Shown here piece after piece: positions 22,684 through 31,056 of a stretch of 32,278 nucleotides of DNA (position 1 is its first letter; each line of letters opens with the position of its first letter). A model generated the notes under the pieces. That model saw only the letters and a list, made by a program, of their open reading frames with translations, was not told the origin of the DNA and made no database searches. Position numbers and translations under genes: made by a program. Origin of the DNA: REEB95 sp035632055 (GTDB taxonomy: Bacteria; Pseudomonadota; Alphaproteobacteria; ATCC43930; CGMCC-115725); NCBI GenBank assembly GCA_035632055.1, contig DASQHO010000042.1, positions 1-32,278 on the forward strand, written 5' to 3'.

Positions 22684-25365
22684 TTACGCCGTTGTTTCGG
22701 CGGGTTCCTTGGCGAGCGCCGCCTGCGCCGCGGCCAAGCGGGCAATGGGCACGCGATAGGGCGAGCACGAGACGTAGTCGAGTCCGATGTCGTGGCAGAA
22801 GCGCACCGACGCGGGATCGCCGCCGTGCTCGCCGCAGATACCCAGTTTCAGTTTCTTGCGCGCGCGGCGGCCACGCTCGATGCCGATCTTCATCAACTCG
22901 CCGACACCCTTCTGGTCGATCGAAACGAAGGGATCGTGCTCGAGCAGGCCCTGCTTGAGATAGGCGTCGAGGAAGCTGCCGGCGTCGTCGCGCGACAGGC
23001 CGAAGCAGGTCTGCGTCAAATCGTTGGTGCCGAAGCTGAAGAACTCGGCGCTTTGTGCGATCTCCTCGGCGCGCAGCACGGCGCGCGGCAGCTCGATCAT
23101 CGTGCCGGTGAGGTATTTGAGCTTGGTGCCAGTTTCCTTGGCAACCTCGGCGGCGACACGGTCGGTCATCGCCTTCAGCAGATCGAACTCGGCCTTGGTG
23201 GCGATCAGCGGATGCATCACTTCCGGCTCGGGTAGCTTGCCGGTTTCTTTCGCCACCTGCGCGGCAGCCTCGAAGATGGCGCGCAGCTGCATCTCGTAAA
23301 TCTCGGGCGCCGTGATCGCCAGCCGACAGCCGCGATGGCCGAGCATCGGATTGGCTTCATGCAGCATCTGGGCGCGGTGACGGATGGTGGCGAGGTCCTT
23401 GCCGGTCGCCTTGGCGATCTCCTGCATCTCGGCATCGGTCTTGGGCAAAAACTCATGCAAGGGAGGGTCAAGAAGCCGGATAGTCACCGGCAGTCCATCC
23501 ATGATGCGGAACAACTCGGCAAAGTCGCCGCGCTGCATCGGCAACAGCTTGGCAAGCGCCTTGCGGCGGCCATTGGTGTCGTCAGCCATGATCATCTCGC
23601 GCACCGCGACGATGCGCTCGGCTTCGAAGAACATGTGCTCGGTGCGACAGAGGCCGATGCCCTCGGCGCCAAAGCGCTTGGCGGTGCGCGCGTCGGTGGG
23701 CGTGTCGGCGTTGGCGCGCACGCCGGTGGTGCGTACCTTGTCGGCCCATTCCATGAGCGTGGCGAAATCGCCCGACAGTTCCGGCTGGATCGTCGGCACT
23801 GCGCCGAGCATGACCTCGCCCGTCGAGCCGTTGATGGTGATGGTCTCGCCGGCCTTGACGACCGTATCCCTGGCGGTGAGCGTCTTGGCAGCGTAGTCGA
23901 CGCGCAGATCGCCGGCGCCGGCGACACAGGCTCGGCCCATGCCGCGCGCGACCACCGCAGCGTGGCTCGTCATGCCACCGCGCGTGGTGAGGATGCCCTT
24001 GGCGGCGTGCATGCCGTGGATGTCCTCGGGGCTGGTCTCGATGCGCACCAGGATGACCGCCGTGCCCTTGGCCGCCTTGGCTTCAGCTTCGTCGGCCGAG
24101 AAGACGACGATGCCCGAGGCCGCGCCCGGCGACGCCGGCAGGCCGCGCGCGAGGATGATGCGCTTCGCCGCCGGATCGAGCGTCGGATGCAACAGCTGAT
24201 CGAGCGATTGCGGCTCGACGCGGCGCACGGCTTCGTCGCGCGTGATGACGCCGGCATTGGCGAGCTCGACCGCGATCTTGAGCGCCGCCGGCGCGGTGCG
24301 CTTGCCGGTGCGCGTCTGCAGCATGTAGAGCTTGCCCTGCTGGACGGTGAACTCGATGTCCTGCATATCCCGGTAGTGCGTTTCCAATTTGTCGCGCACC
24401 TTGAGCAGCTCGCCGAAAACCTTGGGCATTTGCTCTTCCATCGCCGGCAGCTTCGACTTGTTGGCAAGCTTGCCGGCGACCGTCAGGTGCTGTGGCGTGC
24501 GGATGCCGGCGACGACGTCCTCACCCTGGGCATTGGCGAGATATTCGCCATAGAACTCGTTGACGCCCGTTGATGGATTTCTCGTAAACGCAACGCCGGT
24601 GGCGCAATCGTCGCCCATGTTGCCGAACACCATCGCCTGGACGTTGACCGCCGTGCCCCAATCCGCCGGAATGCCGTGCAGCCGGCGATACGTGATGGCG
24701 CGCTGGTTCATCCACGAGCCGAACACAGCGCCGATCGCGCCCCACAGCTGTTCCTCCGGCGCCTGCGGGAACGGCTTTTTCAATTCGCGCTGCACCAGCG
24801 CCTTGTAGGCTTCGATGACTTCCTGCCACTGCGCGGCCGTCAGTTCGGTGTCGAGCTGCTTGCCGGCGTCGAGCTTGATGTTGTCGAGCGCATCCTCGAA
24901 CAGCTGATGATCGACGCCGAGCACGACCTGGCCATACATCTGGATGAAGCGGCGATAGCTGTCATAGGCGAAACGCGCATCGCCGCTTTTCTTGGCGAGG
25001 CCTTCAACGGTGACGTCGTTGAGGCCGAGATTGAGCACCGTATCCATCATGCCGGGCATCGATGCGCGCGCGCCCGAGCGTACCGACACGAGCAGCGGGT
25101 TCTTGGCATCGCCGAATGCGGCGCCGATGCGCTTTTCCAGCGTCTGCAGCGCTGCTTCGACCTGGGCGCGGAGATCGGCCGGGTATTTCTTGTCGTTCTG
25201 ATAGAAGAAGGTGCAGACGTCGGTGGTGATGGTGAAGCCGGGCGGCACGGGCAGGCCGAGGTTGCTCATCTCAGCGAGGCCGGCGCCCTTGCCACCGAGC
25301 AGGTTGCGCATCTCGGCGCGGCCTTCGGCCTTGCCGTCGCCGAATTCGTAGACCCATTTGGCCAT
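22684..25365 (-). CDS. ppdK: Pyruvate, phosphate dikinase
   Basis: Reversible conversion of pyruvate, ATP and phosphate to phosphoenolpyruvate, AMP and pyrophosphate in the cytosol. 893 residues, the full bacterial length. The N-terminal nucleotide-binding domain has NLLGGKGAGLAEM (21-33) and a Gly-rich VRSGARASMPGMMDT segment (about 95-109). The swivelling domain carries the phospho-His468 in TTRGGMTSHAAVVARG; Thr466, two before His468, corresponds to the regulatory-phosphorylation site in PDRP-controlled enzymes. The C-terminal PEP/pyruvate barrel ends with CGEHGGDPASVRF, containing the catalytic Cys. It begins 4 bases after glyS, the last gene of the unit. It probably serves gluconeogenesis or pyrophosphate-linked glycolysis. 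Confidence 0.95.
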   Translation of the reverse strand: MAKWVYEFGDGKAEGRAEMRNLLGGKGAGLAEMSNLGLPVPPGFTITTDVCTFFYQNDKKYPADLRAQVEAALQTLEKRIGAAFGDAKNPLLVSVRSGARASMPGMMDTVLNLGLNDVTVEGLAKKSGDARFAYDSYRRFIQMYGQVVLGVDHQLFEDALDNIKLDAGKQLDTELTAAQWQEVIEAYKALVQRELKKPFPQAPEEQLWGAIGAVFGSWMNQRAITYRRLHGIPADWGTAVNVQAMVFGNMGDDCATGVAFTRNPSTGVNEFYGEYLANAQGEDVVAGIRTPQHLTVAGKLANKSKLPAMEEQMPKVFGELLKVRDKLETHYRDMQDIEFTVQQGKLYMLQTRTGKRTAPAALKIAVELANAGVITRDEAVRRVEPQSLDQLLHPTLDPAAKRIILARGLPASPGAASGIVVFSADEAEAKAAKGTAVILVRIETSPEDIHGMHAAKGILTTRGGMTSHAAVVARGMGRACVAGAGDLRVDYAAKTLTARDTVVKAGETITINGSTGEVMLGAVPTIQPELSGDFATLMEWADKVRTTGVRANADTPTDARTAKRFGAEGIGLCRTEHMFFEAERIVAVREMIMADDTNGRRKALAKLLPMQRGDFAELFRIMDGLPVTIRLLDPPLHEFLPKTDAEMQEIAKATGKDLATIRHRAQMLHEANPMLGHRGCRLAITAPEIYEMQLRAIFEAAAQVAKETGKLPEPEVMHPLIATKAEFDLLKAMTDRVAAEVAKETGTKLKYLTGTMIELPRAVLRAEEIAQSAEFFSFGTNDLTQTCFGLSRDDAGSFLDAYLKQGLLEHDPFVSIDQKGVGELMKIGIERGRRARKKLKLGICGEHGGDPASVRFCHDIGLDYVSCSPYRVPIARLAAAQAALAKEPAETTA

Positions 25366-25369
25366 CGCT

Positions 25370-27418
25370 CTATCCCTCGATCTGCGAAAAATCCGCGACG
25401 CGGTTCAGCGTGTCGCGGATCTGCGAAAGCAGCCTCAGGCGGTTCTCCCGGATTTCCTTGTCGTCGGTGTTGACCGTCACCTTGTCGAAGAACTTATCGA
25501 CCGGACCGCGCAACGCGGCAAGCGCGCGCATCGCGGCGGCGAAATCCTCGGTCTCGAGCGCAGCAGCGCCGCGCAGCGCCGCCTCGTGCAGCGCCTTGTC
25601 GAGCGCTCGCTCCTCGGCGGCCTGGAGCAAATCGGGCCGCGGCACGCCGGAATAGGGACGTTTGTCCTTTTTTTCCTCGATGCGCAGGATGTTCGCGGCG
25701 CGGCGATAAGCGACCAGCAGATTGGCGCCATCTTCGGTCTTCAAAAAGACACCGAGCGCCTCGACCCGTGCCAACAGCCGCACCAGATCGTCCTCGTCGC
25801 CGAGCGCGAACACCGCCGCAATGAGATCGTGACGCACGCCACGCTCACGCAGATGGACCTTCAGCCGGTCGGCGAAGAATTCGAGCAGCTCCTTGCCCGG
25901 GTCCTTGCCCGAAGGCGCTGCGGCCGTGAACGTCGGCAGCAGCTTCAGGCGCAGCTTATTCTCGAGGATGAGGCGGATGACGCCAAGCGCGGCGCGGCGC
26001 AGGGCGAAGGGATCGCCGGAGCCGGTCGGCTTCTCGCCGATGGCGAAGAAATTCGCCAGCGTGTCGAGCTTGTCGGCGAGCGCCAGCGCCACCGAAACCG
26101 GCGCGGTCGGACAGCGATCACCCGGCCCCTGCGGCGCATAGTGCTCGGCAATCGCGTCGGCGACTTCGGCCGGCTCGCCGTCATGGAGCGCGTAATAGCG
26201 GCCTATGATTCCTTGCAGCTCGGGGAACTCACCGACCATGCCAGAGGACAGATCGGCCTTGGCGAGCGCGGCGGCGCGGCGCAGCTTGGCGACGTCAGCG
26301 CCAGGCACGTGCGGCGCGATTGTCTCGGCCAGCTTGGCGACACGCGTCATCTTGTCCTGGACCGTGCCGAGCTTGGCGTGGAAAACACGCTCACGCAGTT
26401 TTTCGACGCGCGCGATCAGCTTCACCTTGCGGTCCTGGTCCCAGAAGAAGCGCGCATCGGCGAGCCGCGCCTTCAGCACGCGCTCGTTGCCAGAGACGAT
26501 CGCCTTGCCGCCGTCGGCAGCCTCCATGTTCGATACCAGCAGGAAGCGCGGCGCGAGCTTGCCGCTCTTGTCGAGCGTGGCGAAATATTTCTGATGCGTG
26601 CGCATGGCGGTGGTCAGCACTTCGGGCGGCAGATCCATGAAGCTGGTGTCAATGCTACCCATAAGAACGACCGGCCACTCGACCAGTCCCGTGACTTCTT
26701 CGAGCAAGGCTTCGTCGTGTTGGAGCTTCAGTCCCGCTTTTGTCACAGAATTGGCGAGGCCGGCTTCGATGCGCTTGCGGCGTTCCGCAGCATCGAGCAC
26801 GACTTTGGCGCGCGCGAGCTTGGCGCGGTAGTCCTTGAAGTCGCGCACCGCGAATGCGGCCGATGCAAGAAAGCGGTGGCCAACGGTCTGATTGCCGACC
26901 GATACCGAACCGAGGGCGAGCTTCAGCACCTTGCCGTTGAATAGGCAGAGCGCGCCGGACAACGGCCGTACCCAGCGGAACGGTCCGCCGGGAAAGCGCA
27001 TCGATTTCGGCCACGGCAAATTGCGCAGGATTTCGATCAGGAGCGTCGGCAGGATGTCGGCCGTGGCACGACCGGGCCGCTCGATGACCGCGAACCAGAA
27101 TTCGCCCTTGTCCGTCGTGCGCTTCTCGCACTGATCGAGCGAGGACAGGCCGGCGGATTTGAGGAAGCCCTGCACCGCCTGTTCCGGCGACCCCACGCGT
27201 GGACCGCGGCGTTCTTCGACCGATCCCGCCTGCATCTTCGGCAGACCAGCAACTGCCAGCGTTAGCCGCCGCGGCGTGACGAATGTCTCGATGCTCGTCG
27301 CCGCGAGGTTCAGATCCTTGAGCTCGATTTCGACCAGGCGCTGCAGCTCGCGCGCGGCGAGACCCTGCATGCGCGCCGGGATTTCCTCGGTCAGCAGCTC
27401 GAGCAGCAGATCGGCCAT
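25370..27418 (-). CDS. glyS: Glycyl-tRNA synthetase beta subunit
   Basis: 682 residues, close to the E. coli beta subunit. The N-terminus MADLLLELLTEEIPARMQ is the family hallmark, and PRRLTLAVAGLP, WPKSMRFPGGPFRWVRPL and the C-terminal anticodon-binding region (FDKVTVNTDDKEIRENRLRL) follow. It binds tRNA-Gly and completes the alpha2beta2 enzyme with GlyQ. The ATG at 27418 shares its A with the glyQ TGA stop (TGATG), which supports this start over the longer open frame to 27559. Essential housekeeping gene. Confidence 0.96.
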   Translation of the reverse strand: MADLLLELLTEEIPARMQGLAARELQRLVEIELKDLNLAATSIETFVTPRRLTLAVAGLPKMQAGSVEERRGPRVGSPEQAVQGFLKSAGLSSLDQCEKRTTDKGEFWFAVIERPGRATADILPTLLIEILRNLPWPKSMRFPGGPFRWVRPLSGALCLFNGKVLKLALGSVSVGNQTVGHRFLASAAFAVRDFKDYRAKLARAKVVLDAAERRKRIEAGLANSVTKAGLKLQHDEALLEEVTGLVEWPVVLMGSIDTSFMDLPPEVLTTAMRTHQKYFATLDKSGKLAPRFLLVSNMEAADGGKAIVSGNERVLKARLADARFFWDQDRKVKLIARVEKLRERVFHAKLGTVQDKMTRVAKLAETIAPHVPGADVAKLRRAAALAKADLSSGMVGEFPELQGIIGRYYALHDGEPAEVADAIAEHYAPQGPGDRCPTAPVSVALALADKLDTLANFFAIGEKPTGSGDPFALRRAALGVIRLILENKLRLKLLPTFTAAAPSGKDPGKELLEFFADRLKVHLRERGVRHDLIAAVFALGDEDDLVRLLARVEALGVFLKTEDGANLLVAYRRAANILRIEEKKDKRPYSGVPRPDLLQAAEERALDKALHEAALRGAAALETEDFAAAMRALAALRGPVDKFFDKVTVNTDDKEIRENRLRLLSQIRDTLNRVADFSQIEG

Positions 27419-28293
27419 CAGCCGGCCTCGCCCGCGAGCCAACCCTCGCAGCACGCCTTCGCCAACGCGCGCACGCGGCCGATATAGGCGGCGCGTTCGG
27501 TCACCGAGATCGCGCCGCGCGCGTCGAGCAGATTGAAGCAGTGGCTCGCCTTGATGCATTGATCATAGGCCGGCAGCGGCAGCTTGCGGCCGAGCAGCGC
27601 GCCGCATTCGCTTTCCGCGTCGGCAAAGTGCCGGAACAGCAGCGCCGTGTCGGCGACTTCGAAATTGTAGGCGGAGTATTCGCGCTCGGCGCGCTTGAAC
27701 ACGTCGCCGTATTTGACGCCGGCGCCGTTGTAATCGAGATCGTAGACGTTCTCGACGCCCTGCACGTACATGGCGAGACGTTCGAGGCCGTAGGTGATCT
27801 CGGTCGAGACCGGATCGCATTCGATGCCGCCGACCTGCTGGAAATAAGTGAACTGAGTCACCTCCATGCCGTCGAGCCAGACTTCCCAGCCGAGGCCCCA
27901 GGCGCCGAGCGTCGGGCTTTCCCAATCGTCCTCGACGAAGCGGATGTCGTGGCGCTTGGCGTCGATGCCGAGCGCGGCGAGGCTTTTCAGATAAAGCTCC
28001 TGGCTGTGCGCCGGCGCTGGCTTCAGGATCACCTGATATTGGTAATAGTGTTGCAGCCGGTTCGGGTTCTCGCCGTAACGGCCGTCGCTCGGCCGGCGCG
28101 ACGGCTGAACATAAGCAGCGTTCCACGGCGTGGGTCCGAGCGCCCGCAAGGTGGTCGCCGGATGAAACGTACCGGCGCCCATCTCGACGTCGTAAGGCTG
28201 CAGGATGATGCAGCCCTGCTTCGCCCAATAATCCTGCAAACGCAGGATCAGCGCCTGGAAGCTCGGAGCCTTGGCCGCGCGTGCCGCCATCAT
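27418..28293 (-). CDS. glyQ: Glycyl-tRNA synthetase alpha subunit
   Basis: About 291 residues; E. coli GlyQ has 303. It forms glycyl-adenylate and charges tRNA-Gly together with GlyS. Recognisable segments are SFQALILRLQDYWAKQGC, MGAGTFHPATTLRALGP, YVQPSRRPSDGRYGENPN, and FTYFQQVGGIECDPVSTEIT, all typical of the class II alpha subunit. Two adjacent ATGs (28293 and 28290) are possible; GAGG lies two and five bases before them, so the second may be used. The start is 4 bases after the stop of the small membrane protein gene. A longer open frame to 28356 overlaps that gene and is not conserved in character. Confidence 0.95.
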   Translation of the reverse strand: MMAARAAKAPSFQALILRLQDYWAKQGCIILQPYDVEMGAGTFHPATTLRALGPTPWNAAYVQPSRRPSDGRYGENPNRLQHYYQYQVILKPAPAHSQELYLKSLAALGIDAKRHDIRFVEDDWESPTLGAWGLGWEVWLDGMEVTQFTYFQQVGGIECDPVSTEITYGLERLAMYVQGVENVYDLDYNGAGVKYGDVFKRAEREYSAYNFEVADTALLFRHFADAESECGALLGRKLPLPAYDQCIKASHCFNLLDARGAISVTERAAYIGRVRALAKACCEGWLAGEAG

Positions 28294-28297
28294 CGCC

Positions 28298-28555
28298 TCA
28301 ACGCGGCCACGGACAATCGGCGCGGCCGCACGCATGCGCGCCGCGCGACGGCACATAGATGCCGCAGGCGGAGCATTTCACCAGGTCTTCGGCCGCGCGC
28401 TTCGGCGCCGGCGCGGCACCGGCGCGGCGGCGCTCGATCTCTTCCTTGAGCGCGCGCCGGATGGCTTCGACGCGCTGGGCGTATTTCCAGCCGTACCAGA
28501 CGACGGCCAGGATGAAGGCAAGCACCAACAGCTTGCCGAGGCTGAAATCGGGCAT
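28298..28555 (-). CDS. Small membrane-anchored protein with C-terminal four-cysteine zinc-ribbon-like motif
   Basis: An 85-residue protein. Residues 8-24 form a single hydrophobic segment (LLVLAFILAVVWYGWKY). A charged, helix-forming stretch follows (27-45), then an Ala/Pro linker and a C-terminal Cys-x2-Cys-x11-Cys-x4-Cys array (Cys61, 64, 76, 81) likely to bind a metal ion. It resembles the PP0621-type small proteins; function unknown. It lies directly before glyQ in the same orientation and is probably cotranscribed with glyQ, glyS and ppdK. It is probably a real gene because its composition and motif are protein-like in this frame only, although a short antisense shadow covers the region. 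Confidence 0.78.
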   Translation of the reverse strand: MPDFSLGKLLVLAFILAVVWYGWKYAQRVEAIRRALKEEIERRRAGAAPAPKRAAEDLVKCSACGIYVPSRGAHACGRADCPWPR

Positions 28556-28561
28556 GGCGAT

Positions 28562-28590
28562 GGTGTAGGGGAGCAGCCAAAAGGGGTCAA
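28562..28590 (-). promoter_or_regulatory. Candidate promoter for the small protein-glyQ-glyS-ppdK operon
   Basis: TTGACC (28590-28585) and TACACC (28567-28562) on the - strand are 17 bases apart. The -35 is good, the -10 poor (three of six). The distance from the -10 to the ATG at 28555 is six bases, so transcription would begin at or next to the start codon. No ribosome-binding site precedes the ATG, consistent with a leaderless message. Confidence 0.3.
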
Positions 28591-28609
28591 CCGTCGCCGG
28601 GTGCGGCGC

Positions 28610-28638
28610 TTGGCCCGAGTCGGCGGCCGCGCGATACT
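28610..28638 (+). promoter_or_regulatory. Candidate promoter giving a leaderless alpha/beta hydrolase mRNA
   Basis: TTGGCC (28610-28615) and GATACT (28633-28638) are spaced by 17 bases, each with four of six consensus matches. The predicted start of transcription falls at about 28645, the A of the hydrolase ATG. No ribosome-binding site is visible upstream of that ATG. Confidence 0.35.
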
Positions 28639-28644
28639 GACGGC

Positions 28645-29490
28645 ATGCCCGATCAGGCCGCCGCGCCGCGCTTCGAGATTGCCGTCGAGGACGTCGAATA
28701 TCAGCAGGTTGGCGGCGAGGCGCTGCTGGCGCGGCTTTACCGGCCGCGCGGGCCGGGCCCCTTCCCGGCCTTGGTCGAAGTCCATGGTGGCGCCTGGGTC
28801 AACGGCGACCGCCTCAACAACACGGTGCTCGATGAGGCGCTGGCGCGCTCCGGCGTCGTCGTGGCGGCGCTCGATTTCCGCATGCCGCCCATGCACCGTT
28901 ATCCGGCGGCGGTCGCCGACGTGCATCGCGGCCTGCGCTGGCTCAAGGCCACCGCCGCGAAGTTCGGCAGCGCGCCGAAGTACGTCGGCGGCCTCGGCAC
29001 GTCGAGCGGCGCGCAGATCCTGTTCTGCGCCGCGCTCAAGCCGGACGATGTGCGTTACGCGGCATTGCCTGGCGACAATGCGTTCGACGCGCGGCCGGCG
29101 TTCATCGTGTCGTGCTGGGGCGTGCTCGATCCGACGGCACGCTATCGCATGGCGCAGGCGAAGAAGATCCAGCGCTTTCTCGATGCGCACCGGATGTTCT
29201 TCGGCGACGAGGCGACGATGGAGGACGGCAATCCGCAGCGCATCGTCAGCAGCGGCGGCGCTAGTCATCTGCCGCCGGCGCTGCTCATTCAGGGCACGGC
29301 CGACGACAATCTCGATCCCGCGATCGCCGGCTGGTTTACCGCGACGTATCGCGCGGCCGGCGGTGAAGCCGAGTTGCACAAATTTGCGGGCGAGCCGCAC
29401 ATGTTCATCACGAAGGCGCCAACATCGCCCAATTCGCTCGCCGCGCTCGGCCGTATCGCCGATTTCGTCCGCCGCCGCGCCGGGTTATAA
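28645..29490 (+). CDS. Alpha/beta hydrolase, hormone-sensitive-lipase/BD-FAE-like
   Basis: A 281-residue soluble esterase-type enzyme. The oxyanion motif HGGAW is at residues 47-51. The nucleophile elbow GTSSG is at 118-122 (Ser120), the acid is Asp220 or Asp221 (GTADDNLD) and the base His252 (GEPHMF), so the triad is complete. No signal peptide is seen. The family cleaves short-chain esters and other small carboxyl esters or amides; the substrate is unknown. It begins near a predicted transcription start and is followed 32 bases later by a VOC-protein gene on the same strand, probably one unit. An upstream start is unlikely because the region before it is promoter-like. Confidence 0.85.
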   Translation: MPDQAAAPRFEIAVEDVEYQQVGGEALLARLYRPRGPGPFPALVEVHGGAWVNGDRLNNTVLDEALARSGVVVAALDFRMPPMHRYPAAVADVHRGLRWLKATAAKFGSAPKYVGGLGTSSGAQILFCAALKPDDVRYAALPGDNAFDARPAFIVSCWGVLDPTARYRMAQAKKIQRFLDAHRMFFGDEATMEDGNPQRIVSSGGASHLPPALLIQGTADDNLDPAIAGWFTATYRAAGGEAELHKFAGEPHMFITKAPTSPNSLAALGRIADFVRRRAGL

Positions 29491-29522
29491 TCAGTGTCAC
29501 GCCAGCGAGTCCGGGAGGATTC

Positions 29523-29990
29523 ATGCCGCAGATCCGCCACATCGCCCTCGCCACCAACGATCCCGACAAGACCGCCGAGTTCTATAAGCAAGGCTTCGGC
29601 TTCCGCGAAGTTGCGCGCACCAAGAAGAGCGACGATCCGAAACAGGTCGCCTATGGCGTGTACCTTAGCGACGGCACGCTCAACATGGCGATCCTCAAGT
29701 TCAAGAATTACGACCAACTCGGCCGCGGCCTCGACTATGTCGGGCTGCATCATTTCGGCATCCAGGTTGCCGATAATCTGGAAGAGTGGATCAAGAAGCT
29801 CGAGACTCTCGGCGCCGAATGTTTCATGCGCCGGCCGGAAAGCCTCAAGGACGTGTTCTTCGAGACCAAGTTCCGCGGACCCGACGGCGTCGTCTTCGAC
29901 GTCTCCGAGCATCCCTGGGGCGGCACCGAGCCGATCAAGGAGCTGGCGTCGCAACCCGCGCGCAAGCCGAAATTCGAAGCGGCGGAGTAG
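29523..29990 (+). CDS. Single-domain VOC (glyoxalase/bleomycin resistance/dioxygenase superfamily) protein
   Basis: 155 residues, one VOC module of two beta-alpha-beta-beta-beta units. The N-terminus MPQIRHIALATNDPDKTAEFY begins the first unit, with His6 a likely metal ligand. LHHFGIQVADNLEEWIKKL (about 75-93) begins the second unit with another His, and DGVVFDVSEHPWGG near 120-133 supplies the final Glu/Asp position. A strong GGGAGG lies four bases before the ATG. VOC members range from isomerases to ring-cleavage dioxygenases, so no reaction is assigned. Possibly cotranscribed with the hydrolase upstream. Converges on the trmN6-like gene. Confidence 0.82.
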   Translation: MPQIRHIALATNDPDKTAEFYKQGFGFREVARTKKSDDPKQVAYGVYLSDGTLNMAILKFKNYDQLGRGLDYVGLHHFGIQVADNLEEWIKKLETLGAECFMRRPESLKDVFFETKFRGPDGVVFDVSEHPWGGTEPIKELASQPARKPKFEAAE

Positions 29991-30010
29991 ATTCTCTAAA
30001 CTGTCGCGCT

Positions 30011-30038
30011 GGATTGCTTCGCTTCACTCGCAATAACG
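30011..30038. repeat. Short dispersed-repeat-like sequence between convergent genes
   Basis: GGATTGCTTCGCTTCACTCG and the following CAATAACG form a partly self-complementary element (ATTGC at one end, GCAAT at the other). It resembles a short interspersed sequence that I associate with many alphaproteobacterial intergenic regions. It fills most of the 49-bp gap between the VOC and trmN6-like stop codons. Only one copy is seen here, so repeat status rests on memory of other genomes. Confidence 0.45.
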
Positions 30039-30039
30039 A

Positions 30040-30801
30040 TTACGCCAGCGATAACGCCTTCGCGTCGCGCAGCACGGCGTCGGCTTCGGCGGTGTAGCGC
30101 CCGTCGTTTTCGTGCAGGACCATTCCGGGCAAGAGCCGCGTCGGCGTGGCGATGTCTTTGCGCGCGTGAACGATGACGCGCTTCGCCGGCTTGCCGGCGC
30201 CTGGCCAGAGCGGCAGCACGACGATGCCGCCGGCCCGGCCAGCGAATTTTGCCAGCAGATGCTCCAGCCGGTCGGCACGGTGAATAAACGTGATGCTGCC
30301 GCGCGGCCGCGCCATTGTCAGCGCGAAGCGCACCCAGGCAGCGAGATCGGCGCCGCCTTCGACCGTTGCCGTCGCCTTGGCCGGCAGCAGCGACGGGCTG
30401 GCGGTATCCGCCTCCATATAAGGTGGGTTGGCCATGACGTGGGCGAAATGTCCTGGCTCAAGCCGCGGCGGCGGATGAGCAATATCGCCGGCCATGATGG
30501 TGACGCGGTCGGCAACGCCGTTGCGCGCGGCGTTCTCGCCCGCCAGCCGCACCAATTCGCGCTGCACCTCGATGCCGGTGACACGGCAATTGGCCACGCG
30601 CGCGGCGAGACACAGCGAAGCCGCGCCGACGCCGCAGCCGAGATCGAGCACGCTGTCGCCCGCGCCCGCCGGCACGGCGGCGGCGAGAAGCACGGGATCG
30701 ATGGCGACGCGGTAACCCTCGGTCGGCTGTAACAATTTCACCCGGCCGCCGAGCAGCGCATCGTCGCTGACCGGCATCTTCGCGGCGGCAGGGGGCGTCA
30801 C
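30040..30801 (-). CDS. trmN6: tRNA1(Val) (adenine(37)-N6)-methyltransferase-like SAM-dependent methyltransferase
   Basis: A 253-residue class I methyltransferase. The SAM-binding motif VLDLGCGVGAASLCLAAR begins at residue 51, followed by the acidic post-motif GIEVQ, and the catalytic NPPY at 125-128 marks N6-adenine methylation. The N-terminal LLGGRVKLLQPTEGYRVAIDPVLLA is typical of the YfiC/TrmN6 family. I chose the GTG at 30801 because it overlaps the DUF2007 stop (GTGA); an in-frame ATG at 30777 would remove eight residues. Function in tRNA-Val modification is the family assignment; target specificity in alphaproteobacteria is less certain. Confidence 0.82.
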   Translation of the reverse strand: MTPPAAAKMPVSDDALLGGRVKLLQPTEGYRVAIDPVLLAAAVPAGAGDSVLDLGCGVGAASLCLAARVANCRVTGIEVQRELVRLAGENAARNGVADRVTIMAGDIAHPPPRLEPGHFAHVMANPPYMEADTASPSLLPAKATATVEGGADLAAWVRFALTMARPRGSITFIHRADRLEHLLAKFAGRAGGIVVLPLWPGAGKPAKRVIVHARKDIATPTRLLPGMVLHENDGRYTAEADAVLRDAKALSLA

Positions 30802-31007
30802 ATCGAGCTTTCGGCTTCGTCCAGCAGCTTGCGGGCGCGTGCCAGATCTTCCTCGGCCACCAGGATCCGGCGCTGAATCGCGCCGATCGAACCTTCGACG
30901 ACACTGGTATGCCGGTCGGCGATCACGGTTTTGATACCGACGGAGGCCAGCAGCGCCTCGGCCCACGACAACCGCACCGGATCGTTACTGCGCAGCAGTT
31001 CCTTCAT
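30798..31007 (-). CDS. DUF2007 small protein (putative signal-transducing protein family)
   Basis: 69 residues, starting MKELLRSNDPVRLSWAEALL and containing GIKTVIADRHTSVVEGSIGA and the ending RILVAEEDLARARKLLDE. These match the DUF2007 pattern: a short alpha/beta ferredoxin-like protein with a PII-like or signalling label but no proven role. The ATG at 31007 gives the usual family length; the longer open frame to 31202 runs back across the polyprenyl synthase start and is not protein-like. It couples to the methyltransferase by a 4-base GTGA overlap. Confidence 0.8.
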   Translation of the reverse strand: MKELLRSNDPVRLSWAEALLASVGIKTVIADRHTSVVEGSIGAIQRRILVAEEDLARARKLLDEAESSM

Positions 31008-31056
31008 TGGCCCCCAACCGGATAGACTGCCCGCCATGCCGACCGGCCGGGGGCGC

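Noticed and set aside
23335..24573. 412-codon open frame on the + strand
   Set aside because: It is antisense to ppdK, whose motifs are complete; the composition is that of a shadow frame.
25358..26944. 528-codon open frame on the + strand
   Set aside because: It lies antisense to glyS, is rich in Arg, His, Asp and Gln as expected from the reverse frame of GC-rich coding DNA, and shows no domain motif.
28271..29587. 438-codon open frame on the + strand overlapping the alpha/beta hydrolase
   Set aside because: It is Arg- and Ser-rich in an alternate frame, and the hydrolase frame holds the complete catalytic triad.
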